Below, piece after piece: positions 1 to 9,433 of a stretch of 64,000 nt of DNA. The stretch is taken from the NCBI GenBank assembly GCA_023251515.1, contig JAHEYQ010000023.1, forward strand, positions 1 through 64,000, given 5' to 3'. How positions within the stretch are numbered: position 1 is the first letter of the stretch; each line of letters begins with the position of its first letter. The stretch is from Bacteroidales bacterium. GTDB lineage: Bacteria; Bacteroidota; Bacteroidia; Bacteroidales; JACABE01. The position numbers and the translations under genes are program-made. The notes beneath the pieces were generated by a model that was given only the letters and a program-made list of their open reading frames with translations, was not told where the DNA came from and did no database searches.

Positions 1-118
1 CGTATTTCCGGCTATGCCATATTTGTGTTTTGCCTGTTCTTTATTGATTTTTCCTGACAAAACCTCATTTACTACTGCTTTTTTAAAAGCTACTGAAAAA
101 TACTTTCTTTCTTCCATT
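1..118 (-). CDS. IS transposase, N-terminal fragment (runs off the window)
   Basis: Reading the minus strand from the ATG at 118, the frame is open to the window edge (39 codons) and begins MEERKYFSVAFKKAVVNEV, a helix-turn-helix N-terminus of the kind found in the first ORF of IS3-type elements. It would bind the IS ends. An almost identical start lies at 19739 on the plus strand, so this is a repeated mobile sequence and not a host gene. The family assignment rests on the short N-terminus only and is tentative; mobile-element origin is better supported because the match includes the non-coding end. Confidence 0.7.
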
Positions 119-180
119 TTTGTCCTATTTTAAGTTGACACTTTCTTTGTTTTTTTGTCAACCTATGTTAGGACAAGACA
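1..180 (-). mobile_element. End of an IS3-like insertion sequence
   Basis: The boundary at about 180 is set by comparison with 19676-19808: both begin TGTCTTGTCCTAACATAGG when read into the element and stay near-identical through the transposase start. Between terminus and ATG is an imperfect inverted repeat (TGTCCTA/TAGGACA and GTTGACA/TGTCAAC). The element has landed in or beside a T9SS gene whose 3' part survives at 182-590. The rest of the element lies outside the window. Confidence 0.72.
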
Positions 181-181
181 C

Positions 182-590
182 TGTAAGAGTTCTTCCCCTT
201 TCAGGGGAAGTTAGATGGGGTCGCCCATGGGAAGGTGGCGATGCAGTTTATATTGCCCGATTGATGCTTAATATTGATGAAGAAAAAATAGAGGTTGATT
301 ATGCCAAAGTGCCAAAAGCAGAGGCAAAATCAACTATAGCCAATAATGCCAGATTATATCCAAATCCGGCATCAACTGAGGTAATGATAGAGTTTGATAG
401 CAAATTAAATGGAAATGCAGTATTGGAAATTTACGGATACGCAGGTAATTTATTGCAAAGCAATCAACTTACTTCAGCATATCAATTTATTTCGGTATCT
501 GTTAAAGATTTAAAAGCAGGTATTTATTATTATCACATTATAAGCAATAACGATATTATTGCAAAAGACAAATTATTGATTGTAAAATAA
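182..590 (+). pseudogene. Truncated T9SS protein, C-terminal sorting domain only
   Basis: The last ~80 codons encode a type A T9SS sorting domain (LYPNPASTEVMIEF ... LKAGIYYYHI ... KLLIVK). Its 5' part is gone: upstream lies a small dispersed-repeat-like hairpin (CTTCCCC at 192-198, GGGGAAG at 204-210) and then the IS end. The open frame can be extended to a TTG at 120 inside the IS, giving a chimera that starts MSYFKLTLSLFF, but this is probably fortuitous. It could be a rebuilt short ORF, but a remnant is more likely. Confidence 0.65.
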
Positions 591-600
591 ATTTAATTTA

Positions 601-633
601 AAAGCAGAGGGTAATTCCCTCTGCTTTATCTTT
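601..633 (+). terminator. Rho-independent terminator
   Basis: A perfect 11-bp stem (AAAGCAGAGGG at 601-611, CCCTCTGCTTT at 617-627) with a 5-nt loop is followed by ATC and a T run. It ends the truncated gene at 590; the next gene starts immediately after it. Confidence 0.85.
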
Positions 634-636
634 TTT

Positions 637-1833
637 ATGAATAAAATAATAATTATAATTTTCTGTTTTTTATTTTGTCCATTTAACATAAAGGCTCAGT
701 ATATTATTGGGAATAATTTAGTTCCCAACTCAAGTTTTGAAGATTATACAGCATGTCCAACTAGTCTTTCTCAAATTTGTTTTGCAAGCCCATGGAATGA
801 TGGAATAAATTGTGTGGGCTCTTCTGATTATATGCATACATGCTCTTCTGATTTTATTATTCAAAATAATTTAATAACAAATAGCCCTCATACAGGAAAT
901 GGATGTGCAGGTATATATATATATGCAAATCCTACCGTTGCTATTAATTACAGAGAGTATATAGAAGTTAAAATAAAAAATAAATTAGTAACAAATAAAA
1001 AATATTGCTGTAGTTTTTATACCGTTCCTTCATCTTATGCTTCATATATAGCTATTGAAAATATTGGAATGTTTATTTCAAAAAACTATGTTAGTTCATT
1101 TAATCCAAATATACTTGGATATATGTTAATAGATTCAATACCACAAATAACAAACAAAATAGGTATAGTAACAGATGTCATCAACTGGACAAAAATATCC
1201 GGTTTATATGAAGCTATAGGAGGAGAAGAACACATTACTATAGGTAATTTTAATGATGATTCCCATACAAATTGGGTTGCAATAAAACCAGTTTTTGGTG
1301 CTGCTTATTACCTTATCGACGACGTCTCAGTCTGCGAGTGCAGTTTTGATATAAACCTTGGGGCAGATACCGCACTATGCGAAAGTGAGACTTTAATACT
1401 TAACCCCAACTTGCCCAATGCTACCTATACCTGGCAGGATAGCAGCCATGCGGCTACCTATAAGGTAAAACAGCCCGGCACTTACTGGGTAAGGGCTTAT
1501 GTGGCAGAGTATGATATAACCTCAACAGATACCATTGTTATAAGTGCCGGAGATGATAATATTTGTAATCCGCCACTTACTATACCCAATATTATCACCC
1601 CCAATGGCGATAGCCAAAACGATAATTTCGTAATCCAAAACGCCGAAACCTACGAAATAGCCCTGCAAATTTACAACCGCTGGGGCAACCTGTTATACGA
1701 AACCACCAACTACCAAAACGATTTTAGCTGTAACAACTGCGCCGATGGCGTTTACTTTTACATACTCAAAGCCAAAAGCAAAAGAAATGGCAGAGAGAAA
1801 GAGTATAAAGGAAGCCTTACCATTATTAAATAA
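637..1833 (+). CDS. Secreted protein with CHU_C/gliding-type (type B) T9SS C-terminal domain
   Basis: A 398-residue exported protein with signal peptide (KIIIIIFCFLFCPFNIKAQ). The first ~230 residues form an unrecognised beta-rich region (NLVPNSSFEDY...) typical of surface proteins in this phylum. A linker (LGADTALCESETLILNP...) follows, then the type B sorting domain (PNIITPNGDSQNDNFVI ... IYNRWGNLLYET ... DGVYFYILKA) for export through the T9SS. The start is the ATG right after the upstream terminator. Base composition changes near 1310: the 5' part is very AT-rich, the 3' part clearly richer in GC, so the gene looks like a mosaic with an acquired C-terminal module. Substrate or ligand is unknown. 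Confidence 0.85.
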   Translation: MNKIIIIIFCFLFCPFNIKAQYIIGNNLVPNSSFEDYTACPTSLSQICFASPWNDGINCVGSSDYMHTCSSDFIIQNNLITNSPHTGNGCAGIYIYANPTVAINYREYIEVKIKNKLVTNKKYCCSFYTVPSSYASYIAIENIGMFISKNYVSSFNPNILGYMLIDSIPQITNKIGIVTDVINWTKISGLYEAIGGEEHITIGNFNDDSHTNWVAIKPVFGAAYYLIDDVSVCECSFDINLGADTALCESETLILNPNLPNATYTWQDSSHAATYKVKQPGTYWVRAYVAEYDITSTDTIVISAGDDNICNPPLTIPNIITPNGDSQNDNFVIQNAETYEIALQIYNRWGNLLYETTNYQNDFSCNNCADGVYFYILKAKSKRNGREKEYKGSLTIIK

Positions 1834-2007
1834 GTAAATGAAAAAGATCGAAGTCAGAAGACCGAAGACGGAAGTAAAACTTTGTGCTTCGTTTATAGAA
1901 AGTTGAGAAAAAATTCTTTTGAATTTGATTTTTCCTTTGCAGTCTTTGCGTAATTCTTTGCGTTCTTTTTGGTTAAAAGAATCGAAAGTTGAATTTATCT
2001 AAACCAT

Positions 2008-2038
2008 AAAAAAAGGCCTCATTTCTGAAGCCTTTTTT
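2008..2038. terminator. Bidirectional terminator between convergent genes
   Basis: An A-run/GGC...GCC/T-run hairpin (AAAAAAGGC at 2009-2017, GCCTTTTTT at 2030-2038) lies between two genes that converge (637-1833 plus, 2058-4988 minus). It can work in both directions. The 1834-2007 stretch before it holds no gene. Confidence 0.75.
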
Positions 2039-2057
2039 GTTTAATCAATTAAATTTT

Positions 2058-4988
2058 TTATTTTGAAATTACTAATTTTCTAACAGAATTAATTCCGTTA
2101 GCTTTTTCTATTTTAACAGTGTAAATTCCTGCTGCTAAATTCTTTTCGTTAAGATTGACGCGTTGCGAACCACTAACTGCATAATCATGACTGTAAACTT
2201 TTATACCTGTATTGTCATAAATCGAAACAACAAGTTTTTCGTTATTGGTGTTTTTAATATCAATATAAGCTTCATGAGTAGTTGGATTTGGATAAATTTC
2301 ACCAATTGCAGTATTGTTTTCCAAATCGTTTTCAATGCTTGTAATTACTGCTGTATTATTGCTTACACTGATTAAGATATTACTTACTCCAGGATTTGAA
2401 GTGCTGATAGTTACCGGATAAGGAGTATAGTTAACTCCGGCAATTTCGATGTGGAGTTTATAGGTTCCCATTGGCAGATTGCTGAAATTAAAGTTTCCGT
2501 TAGTACCTGAGAAAGTAATTTTTACAAGAGCATCACTTTCATCTGTTAAAATAATTTCTGCATTTGCTAATGGATTGTCTCCGCTGGCTTTAGTGCCTGT
2601 CATAAATATATTTCCCGACAATGTTCCTGTTCCAGTAGAAATTACTGGCAAATGTATCATATTAATATTGTAGAATACATTATTTGACGAAGGAAATACA
2701 GGAGTGGCAGTAAACCAGTTAATTGTATGATTATAGAACGTAGGAGCATATTGTGCAAAATAAGATGCTGTTGGATTCAAAACTGCTTTTAATAAGAAAG
2801 CCGGTGTTTGTGGAGGCATAGTTGGATATAAAAATTGGAAATAACCAGTTGTATCCAAAGCCAGGGTGTCAAGCAAAATATATGACATTGTAGTATTATC
2901 AGCCTGATAAACTAAAACATAACCATCTGTTATAGGATAATTTCCGGCATATACATGACCTTGTACAATATTACCGCTTGCAACATTAATAGGTATAAAC
3001 TGGCAAGTAGTATCAGTACATGAAGTACCGTTTAAGTTAGATGTAACTGTAATTAAACAAACATTATAACCAACAATACCTGAGGCAGGCTGAGTATAAG
3101 TATGTGTAACATTCTGTCCGGTTGCATAAGTTCCATCACCAAAATTCCATTTATAAATTGTTGGATTTGTATTATAAACATGTCCATTAAATGCATACAT
3201 CAGGTTTTGATGAGTAAAAGTGAAATTATTCTGACAATTGGGTTGATTCCCATTAACGTAAATTGTAGTACAATAATCATCAACACATTCAACTACTCCA
3301 GCTGAATTCAAAATTTTCATGGTTAAACAAACATTGTAAACACCTCCGCTGCTTGGATTTGCCTGAAAAATGTGAACAGGATTTGCAAGCGTTGAAGAAG
3401 TTCCATCGCCAAAATTCCATAAATATAAAATAGGATAACTTAAGTTTGTAGTGGATGTATTAGTAAAATAATATTTATTATTTTGTAAAGAATCAGGATG
3501 CGATACAAAGTTGGCATTGCAACCACTTGAAGTATTGGTAACAGTTATTGTCTGGCATGAAGTATCAGTACAACTTCCGCCTAATGTATTAGGATTGGTA
3601 GTAATGGTAATCAAACAAACATTATAAGTAGCTGTTCCTGATGTAGATATTTGATAAGCGTGTGAAGCATTCTGTCCGGTTGCATAAGTTCCGTCACCAA
3701 AACTCCATTTGTAAATGGTTGGATTTGTAGAATTTATACTACCAACAAAGTTAAAAATATTACCTTGATGAGTATGTGAGAAATTATTCTGACAATTAGA
3801 AGGTATTGTCCCTACATAAACATTCTGACAATAATCATCAATACATTCAACAATACCTGCTGAATTTAATATCTTCATTGTTAAACAAACATTGTAATAA
3901 CCAAGTGAATTAGGTGCAAAAGTGTGATTTGGATTTGTTAGATTAGATGTGGTTCCATCACCGAAATTCCAGAAATACATTGGAGTTAAACTTAAATTTG
4001 TGGTAGAAGTATTGGTAAAATGTTTGGTGTTAAATCCCATTAAAGAATCAGGATAAGCAATAAAACCTGCATTACAATTGCTTTGATTATTAGAGATAAC
4101 AATAGTTTGAAAAGTAGAATCAGTACAAAGACTTCCAGTAACTGGATCTACAGAAGTTGTAAAAAGACAAACAGTATAAGTGCTTGGTCCTGATGGATTA
4201 GTAGATGTGTAAATGTGATTTACATATTGACCTGTTCCAATGGTTCCATCACCGAAACTCCATTGATAAGTAGTCGGATAATTTGAGCTTACATATCCTG
4301 TAAAAGTATAATTATTTAATTGATGAGTAAATGTAAAGTTATTTTGACATGTATTGCTTACTTGTCCAACTGTAACGGTTTGACAATAATCATCAACACA
4401 TAAAACTGCACCTGAACCAGCAACTGTCATGGTAAGACATACATTATAGGTAGCTGAAGCGGGTGAATAAGTATGAGTTGGATTAGCTAATGTAGAAGTT
4501 GTTCCATCGCCAAAATTCCACAAATACTGAATAGGTGTATTCAAATAAGTTGTTGTAGATAAATTAGAAAAGTGAACTGTATTCGACAATGCATTCGAAT
4601 CGGGATAAGCTACAAAATTTGCATTGCACGAATTAGTAGTATTGCTTGCACAAATACTGAAATTTACGGTATTCTGCGGATTTGCATTTGTAACTGTTTG
4701 TGAATGCATCACTCCATTACAATCTAGTGTTGAAACAACATAAGAAACCACAAATACCGGAGCTGGTACGCTTATATTATTAAATGAATAAAAACCATTT
4801 GTATTGGTAGTTGTTGTTGCGGCAAAAGGCATTACACTATTGCTGTCAGAAACGATAAATACCGTATGATTGGCAATTGCACCTCCATTCAGGTTAGTTA
4901 CGTATCCTCCCACAAAGAAAGGATTTTGAGCTTGTAAACCTATTAAGCCCAGAATAATAAAACTCAAAAGTAAAATTTTCTTTTTCAT
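2058..4988 (-). CDS. Large secreted PKD-repeat protein with T9SS sorting domain
   Basis: A 976-residue exported surface protein. It has a signal peptide (KKILLLSFIILGLIGLQAQ), an N-terminal carboxypeptidase-regulatory-like beta-sandwich (GGYVTNLNGGAIANHTVFI), then six PKD domains recognised by W(N/S)FGDGT. These alternate in two types: CNANF..YPDS...LWNFGDGT and CQNNF.FTHQ...KWSFGDGTYATGQ. The ABABAB order means a two-domain unit was tandemly triplicated. A second CarboxypepD_reg-like domain (GNIFMTGTKASGDNPLANA) and a type A sorting domain (IYPNPTTHEAYI ... AAGIYTVKI) close the protein. The likely role is surface adhesion or glycan contact; no catalytic domain is visible. Confidence 0.88.
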   Translation of the reverse strand: MKKKILLLSFIILGLIGLQAQNPFFVGGYVTNLNGGAIANHTVFIVSDSNSVMPFAATTTTNTNGFYSFNNISVPAPVFVVSYVVSTLDCNGVMHSQTVTNANPQNTVNFSICASNTTNSCNANFVAYPDSNALSNTVHFSNLSTTTYLNTPIQYLWNFGDGTTSTLANPTHTYSPASATYNVCLTMTVAGSGAVLCVDDYCQTVTVGQVSNTCQNNFTFTHQLNNYTFTGYVSSNYPTTYQWSFGDGTIGTGQYVNHIYTSTNPSGPSTYTVCLFTTSVDPVTGSLCTDSTFQTIVISNNQSNCNAGFIAYPDSLMGFNTKHFTNTSTTNLSLTPMYFWNFGDGTTSNLTNPNHTFAPNSLGYYNVCLTMKILNSAGIVECIDDYCQNVYVGTIPSNCQNNFSHTHQGNIFNFVGSINSTNPTIYKWSFGDGTYATGQNASHAYQISTSGTATYNVCLITITTNPNTLGGSCTDTSCQTITVTNTSSGCNANFVSHPDSLQNNKYYFTNTSTTNLSYPILYLWNFGDGTSSTLANPVHIFQANPSSGGVYNVCLTMKILNSAGVVECVDDYCTTIYVNGNQPNCQNNFTFTHQNLMYAFNGHVYNTNPTIYKWNFGDGTYATGQNVTHTYTQPASGIVGYNVCLITVTSNLNGTSCTDTTCQFIPINVASGNIVQGHVYAGNYPITDGYVLVYQADNTTMSYILLDTLALDTTGYFQFLYPTMPPQTPAFLLKAVLNPTASYFAQYAPTFYNHTINWFTATPVFPSSNNVFYNINMIHLPVISTGTGTLSGNIFMTGTKASGDNPLANAEIILTDESDALVKITFSGTNGNFNFSNLPMGTYKLHIEIAGVNYTPYPVTISTSNPGVSNILISVSNNTAVITSIENDLENNTAIGEIYPNPTTHEAYIDIKNTNNEKLVVSIYDNTGIKVYSHDYAVSGSQRVNLNEKNLAAGIYTVKIEKANGINSVRKLVISK

Positions 4989-5179
4989 TGTTATAAATTT
5001 TTTAATTGTTTAATTTTCAGTAAAAATATTTTTTAATTTCTTATATTCTAAAGAGACTGCGAGGATGAAAATAGTTGCATGATAAATACAATTTTTATAG
5101 TCAGTAAAATTACTAAATTAATTTAGTTCTTTTGTATTTTAATGAATAATAATTTGAAATTGCATTGTTTATAAATATT

Positions 5180-7228
5180 CTAATCCTGTTTAACGAATCT
5201 TGAATTGCTTATGATTCCTGAAGAAAATTGCAATTTAATATGATAGATACCTGGCTTTAAAAAATTAATATTTACCGATAAATTTTCATTATTGCAAAAA
5301 TCTTCATTATACACAATTTGGCCATTTATATCAAATATCTTCATATTGAATTTATCCGATAAATTGCGGGTAATCGTGATATTTATCTTGTCTTTAGCAG
5401 GATTAGGAAAAATGCTAATCGTTTTATCATCATTCTGCTTTTCATTTACTGAATTCATTTTTTGCATATAAATATCTCTGCCCCATTTGTTTGAATTCAA
5501 AATTATGGTAGATGCATCTGTAAAATTGGTTTTATCAGGAAAAAAAGTAGATTGATAGTTTTGCATAAAATAGGTAGAATTATAAAGCAATTCGGCACTA
5601 ACTTTATATAAACCACTGTTTTTCTGATAAAAATAATAAAACCCCATGGAATCGATATAACAGGTTTCTAAAATATTCTGATTGGTATCATACAAATATG
5701 CAATTGCATAATCTACAGGTATTGAGCCTACAAAAACCGTTCCACCAATATTGTATTTAAAGGGAAGTGGAAGCAAACTACCGGTATTTAGTTTTGCCAG
5801 AAACAAATCACTTAAGCCATGCGCATTGTAAATATTGTTTCCAAATTTTATTGAAGGCTGATTAAAAGAACCGCAAACATATACCTTATTTGAATCACCA
5901 ACATAAGATGCCATTAATTGACTATTAGATACATCGCCACCTGCCGAATATGCCGACTTATATGCTGCAAGGCTGTCGCAGTTGGCAAAAAACAAATTGT
6001 TGTTTAATAACATCGGATTAATGGTTTTGCTTAAAACAATATTTCCAAGCACAAGTGTATCGGCTACAAAACTTCCGCCCATAAAAAACCCATTTCCTGT
6101 TTTCATTTTTTTCAATTCAGTAATTCGGGCTGGGAAACCCAGTATTTTCACCATATTACCATATTCATCAAATTCGAGCAGATAATTATTAGCATTTACA
6201 GTAGCTCCGTTAATATTAAAAGCACTGTTGTTATATCCGCTTACCAATATTCTATTGTTATTCAAACAACTGATATTCGTAAACTCATCACTTGTTAAAC
6301 ATTCGCCTTTTCTGAACCAAAGAAAATCTCCATTCTGATTGTATTTAGCCAGATAACTATCAAAAAAGACAGCTCCTGCAGAAGAAGTTGTGTTTGTCAA
6401 AGTATCGGAAGATGCCAGAATAAGCTGATTTCCAAGGAAAGAACCTGCTGTATATATATTGCCGCTATTATCCGTTGCAATATCATTAATCCTGTTCGTA
6501 AACGAGTTTCCTTTGGTAGTTTTCAGCCAGGCCACAGTACCAGTTTGGGGTAAAATTTTTGCAAAAAACGAAGAATGTAAATAATTACCTGTATTACTGA
6601 TATTTATATTTCCTATTGAAACAGAATCGCCCAGGCAATTGCCTCCAACCAGAATACTCGATGAAGCTTCATCCCATCTGAGAGCTGTAATACTGTCGTA
6701 GCCCCAGAAACGATTGTTAATAAACAAAACCCATTGCGAAAGTCCTTGCGGTGAGTATTTTACCAGAAAAGATTTTCCTCCGCTATTATTGGTATAAACA
6801 GAATTTCCATCAAATGAAATGGTATTATTTAATGTATTGGAATTGTTTATATAACCACTAACATAAATATTACCATTATTATCACAAACCATTTTATTTG
6901 AAGAGGTTGCAGTATTGCAATTTGCTTTTTTAGCCCATAAAACTTCACCATTTTGTTTGTATTTGGCTACATACATATTTGTGGAAAATGTATTAGAATC
7001 GCTGTTAGTCAAAATTACATTATTGCTGCCTAAAAAAATATAATTGCTTGTAAAACTACCGGCAATCACAACGTCGTTGTTGTTATCTACTGCAATTGCT
7101 GTAGCTTTCTGGCTTTGTAATCCTCCGGCAGTTCTTACCCATTCCCATTGTGATGTAACGGATGGTTGAGCCTGAGATATTCCAAAGCTAATTAGTATAA
7201 AAAATATTGAAATTACAGTTTTTTTCAT
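5180..7228 (-). CDS. Secreted beta-propeller (SBBP-like) repeat protein with T9SS sorting domain
   Basis: A 682-residue exported protein with signal peptide (KKTVISIFFILISFGISQAQ). Repeats of the form GxxAxDxxGNIYxxGxF (ATDNSGNIYTAGSF, VCDNNGNIYVSGY) alternate with YLAKYNQNGDFLWF-type strands, the hallmark of SBBP/beta-propeller surface proteins. The last ~80 residues are a type A sorting domain (IFPNPAKDKINITI ... LKPGIYHIKL). It starts only 10 bp after the stop of the anti-sigma gene upstream, so it probably shares its transcript and may be a target of that sigma system. Function beyond surface display is unknown. Confidence 0.82.
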   Translation of the reverse strand: MKKTVISIFFILISFGISQAQPSVTSQWEWVRTAGGLQSQKATAIAVDNNNDVVIAGSFTSNYIFLGSNNVILTNSDSNTFSTNMYVAKYKQNGEVLWAKKANCNTATSSNKMVCDNNGNIYVSGYINNSNTLNNTISFDGNSVYTNNSGGKSFLVKYSPQGLSQWVLFINNRFWGYDSITALRWDEASSSILVGGNCLGDSVSIGNINISNTGNYLHSSFFAKILPQTGTVAWLKTTKGNSFTNRINDIATDNSGNIYTAGSFLGNQLILASSDTLTNTTSSAGAVFFDSYLAKYNQNGDFLWFRKGECLTSDEFTNISCLNNNRILVSGYNNSAFNINGATVNANNYLLEFDEYGNMVKILGFPARITELKKMKTGNGFFMGGSFVADTLVLGNIVLSKTINPMLLNNNLFFANCDSLAAYKSAYSAGGDVSNSQLMASYVGDSNKVYVCGSFNQPSIKFGNNIYNAHGLSDLFLAKLNTGSLLPLPFKYNIGGTVFVGSIPVDYAIAYLYDTNQNILETCYIDSMGFYYFYQKNSGLYKVSAELLYNSTYFMQNYQSTFFPDKTNFTDASTIILNSNKWGRDIYMQKMNSVNEKQNDDKTISIFPNPAKDKINITITRNLSDKFNMKIFDINGQIVYNEDFCNNENLSVNINFLKPGIYHIKLQFSSGIISNSRFVKQD

Positions 7229-7238
7229 TTTAATGAAA

Positions 7239-8732
7239 TTAGAATTTATAATAAATTCCTGTTTTTAAACCAAACAACCATGGCGATTTATTACCAAAAT
7301 CGGGATAAATATCCATATTGTTGTACATTGGTTTGAAATAATAATAAACAATCGGTTCAACATTTATACCCCATTGTTTACTAAGATTATAAGATGCTGA
7401 AGCTGAAACCACAGCAGCCCAATTTAATCCTTTTATTGATGATTGAAATGGTTCTGTTTTTAATGCTTTAATATTTTGTGTAACAGGCAAAATCATCGAA
7501 GTTTTTTCAGTGATTATCATGGTGCACAAAAAACCTGATTTTACAGCAAAGCCAAACTTTGATAAATTCCATTGATAACCGGCTAATACAGGAATATTAA
7601 GCAATGTATAAGTCTTTCGGGCAGGAATATATTCCTGATACAAAACAGAATCATTAAATACTACTGGATGTGTAATGTACTGTATAATTTCACCTTGCGA
7701 ATTAAACACTACCGAATCCACATAATTGTATTTTGTATGCTGATCAAGCTGGAAATGTACTTTGCCTGCCTGATTGTCGGTAAACTTGCTATACGATAAT
7801 CCGGTCTGCAACAAATAATTTGAATAATTATATTGATAACTGATACCAAACTGATGGATCAATTGATTGTATGTATATGAAAATGATTCTTTGTTATAAA
7901 TTTTCAAAATTGTATAATCAACACCTACATATGAAAATCCTTTCTGATGAGGTTTTTGTGTAGATTTCAAATTTACTTTTTTTGGCTCAATACCAAGGGT
8001 TTCATCTATTTTGTTTTCTCTATTTTCAGCAATCTGAACTTTATTTTCAACTTCATTTGGTTTTGCTGATATAGCTTCGTTATTTATAAATAATATCTGT
8101 GTATTTTGCGTTTTCTCTGCAACCGGATTCAATACTGTAGTAGGCTTATTATCATTGTTTTCTGATTTATTAATTTTAGATGATAGTGTATTTATATTAT
8201 TAGAAGAACTATTTTGTGATTTATCATGTAATATATCTTGTTTCGAAGCAGTTGATTTTGTAAAATCTTTAGTTAAAGCTGACCTAGTTTTAATGATATT
8301 TTGATTTTCTTTTTTTGTGGTGTTATAAATTGCAGTATTGTTTTTGTTGTTGAGAATATTGTTGCTATTTTCAACTATTTGCTGCTGAGTTTGCTGAATA
8401 TTGTTAACCTCTGTATTTTGCTGTATAACTTTAACTTCTTCTTTATTCTTTTTTATCATATTGGTTTCAGGTGTATTGCTAAATATGAAAAACAAAACAC
8501 TTGCAGTAATACCTGTAGCAGCTGCAAAATACAGATATTTTATATACTGATAGAAAGCGAGTTTTAAACTGATAGTTTTCCATAAACCCATTTTGGGAGA
8601 ATATTTGGGCAACTGATCGAGGTTAGCGGAAACACCCTGCAAATCAAGCTCAGTATCTATCCTGTCCCATAAATCCACATCGGGTTTATGAACCGGCAGA
8701 TTCGACCAGTCTTTATTTGTTAGATTTTCCAT
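7239..8732 (-). CDS. Anti-sigma factor fused to an outer-membrane beta-barrel (dual-membrane-spanning type)
   Basis: The N-terminal ~60 residues (MENLTNKDWSNLP ... DLWDRIDTEL) resemble cytoplasmic anti-sigma segments and are followed by one transmembrane helix (FAAATGITASVLFFIFS). A ~180-residue N/K/Q/T-rich linker leads to a C-terminal ~230-residue beta-barrel-like domain (FSYVGVDYTILKIY ... PWLFGLKTGIYYKF, ending in aromatic F). This is the layout of the Dma anti-sigma factors described in Bacteroides, where one chain spans both membranes. The start chosen is the ATG at 8732, whose TAATG overlap with the sigma stop implies translational coupling; a longer start at 8741 would overlap more. 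It probably holds the upstream sigma factor inactive until an envelope signal arrives. Confidence 0.75.
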   Translation of the reverse strand: MENLTNKDWSNLPVHKPDVDLWDRIDTELDLQGVSANLDQLPKYSPKMGLWKTISLKLAFYQYIKYLYFAAATGITASVLFFIFSNTPETNMIKKNKEEVKVIQQNTEVNNIQQTQQQIVENSNNILNNKNNTAIYNTTKKENQNIIKTRSALTKDFTKSTASKQDILHDKSQNSSSNNINTLSSKINKSENNDNKPTTVLNPVAEKTQNTQILFINNEAISAKPNEVENKVQIAENRENKIDETLGIEPKKVNLKSTQKPHQKGFSYVGVDYTILKIYNKESFSYTYNQLIHQFGISYQYNYSNYLLQTGLSYSKFTDNQAGKVHFQLDQHTKYNYVDSVVFNSQGEIIQYITHPVVFNDSVLYQEYIPARKTYTLLNIPVLAGYQWNLSKFGFAVKSGFLCTMIITEKTSMILPVTQNIKALKTEPFQSSIKGLNWAAVVSASASYNLSKQWGINVEPIVYYYFKPMYNNMDIYPDFGNKSPWLFGLKTGIYYKF

Positions 8733-9301
8733 TATAACCATTCGTTTTTAAGTTTTTCTTTCAATGTTTTTTTTGCATTAAAAAGCTGCGATTTGGAAGT
8801 GCCTTCGCTAATATTAAGCATTTCAGCAATTTCTTTGTGTTTATAGCCTTCTACTTCAGCCAGTATAAATATAGTACGATATCCGTCGGGCAGCGATAAT
8901 ATTACTTTTTCAAGTATTTTGCCATCAATTTCATTGTGGCTGAATTCTGCTGTTTCATGTTTGTTTTCTTCAAGTGAATCAAATAGTTTCTGTGTTTTCA
9001 GATGTCTGAAGGCAGTTCTGATTACAATGGTTTTAATCCACGCACCCAAAGTTGATTGACGTTTAAATTGTTCGATTTTCTGAAACACCTGTATAAATGC
9101 ATCCTGCAGTACATCATGAGCTTCATCTCTGTCGTTCAGAATACGGTATGCCAAAGTAAACATTGCATCGCAATATTTATAGTAGAGTTGTTTTTGCTTC
9201 TGTCGTTCCTTAAGCAAACAACCTTCCAGCAAAACCAATTCATCTTCCGACAACTTGTATGAAGCAATAGTACTAATTTCCAAATCCGAATTTTTAAACA
9301 A
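8732..9301 (-). CDS. ECF-type RNA polymerase sigma factor
   Basis: This 189-residue protein has the two ECF domains. Region 2 contains FTLAYRILNDRDEAHDVLQD (core binding and -10 recognition) and QSTLGAWIKTIVIRTAFRHL. Region 4 contains LPDGYRTIFILAEVEGYKHKEIAEML and a SEGTSKSQLFNAKKTLKEKL helix-turn-helix for -35 recognition. Its stop overlaps the start of the membrane-anchored anti-sigma gene (TAATG), the usual order for a sigma/anti-sigma pair. Length is normal for the family. Its targets cannot be read from the sequence; the co-oriented secreted-protein gene 10 bp beyond the anti-sigma gene is a candidate. Confidence 0.93.
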   Translation of the reverse strand: MFKNSDLEISTIASYKLSEDELVLLEGCLLKERQKQKQLYYKYCDAMFTLAYRILNDRDEAHDVLQDAFIQVFQKIEQFKRQSTLGAWIKTIVIRTAFRHLKTQKLFDSLEENKHETAEFSHNEIDGKILEKVILSLPDGYRTIFILAEVEGYKHKEIAEMLNISEGTSKSQLFNAKKTLKEKLKNEWL

Positions 9302-9433
9302 AGAGATACAAAGTTAATAAATAGTTGCATTGAGATTGGAAAATGTTTTTTATTCAAGCCCATGATTATAATATTATTTTGGCAATAATAATGAATTCAT
9401 GAAAATAGATAATAAAAAAATAAAAATTCTTTA

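Noticed and set aside
120..590. Intact gene starting at the TTG at 120
   Set aside because: The first ~20 codons are IS sequence and the following part is a dispersed-repeat-like hairpin; only the sorting domain is host-derived.
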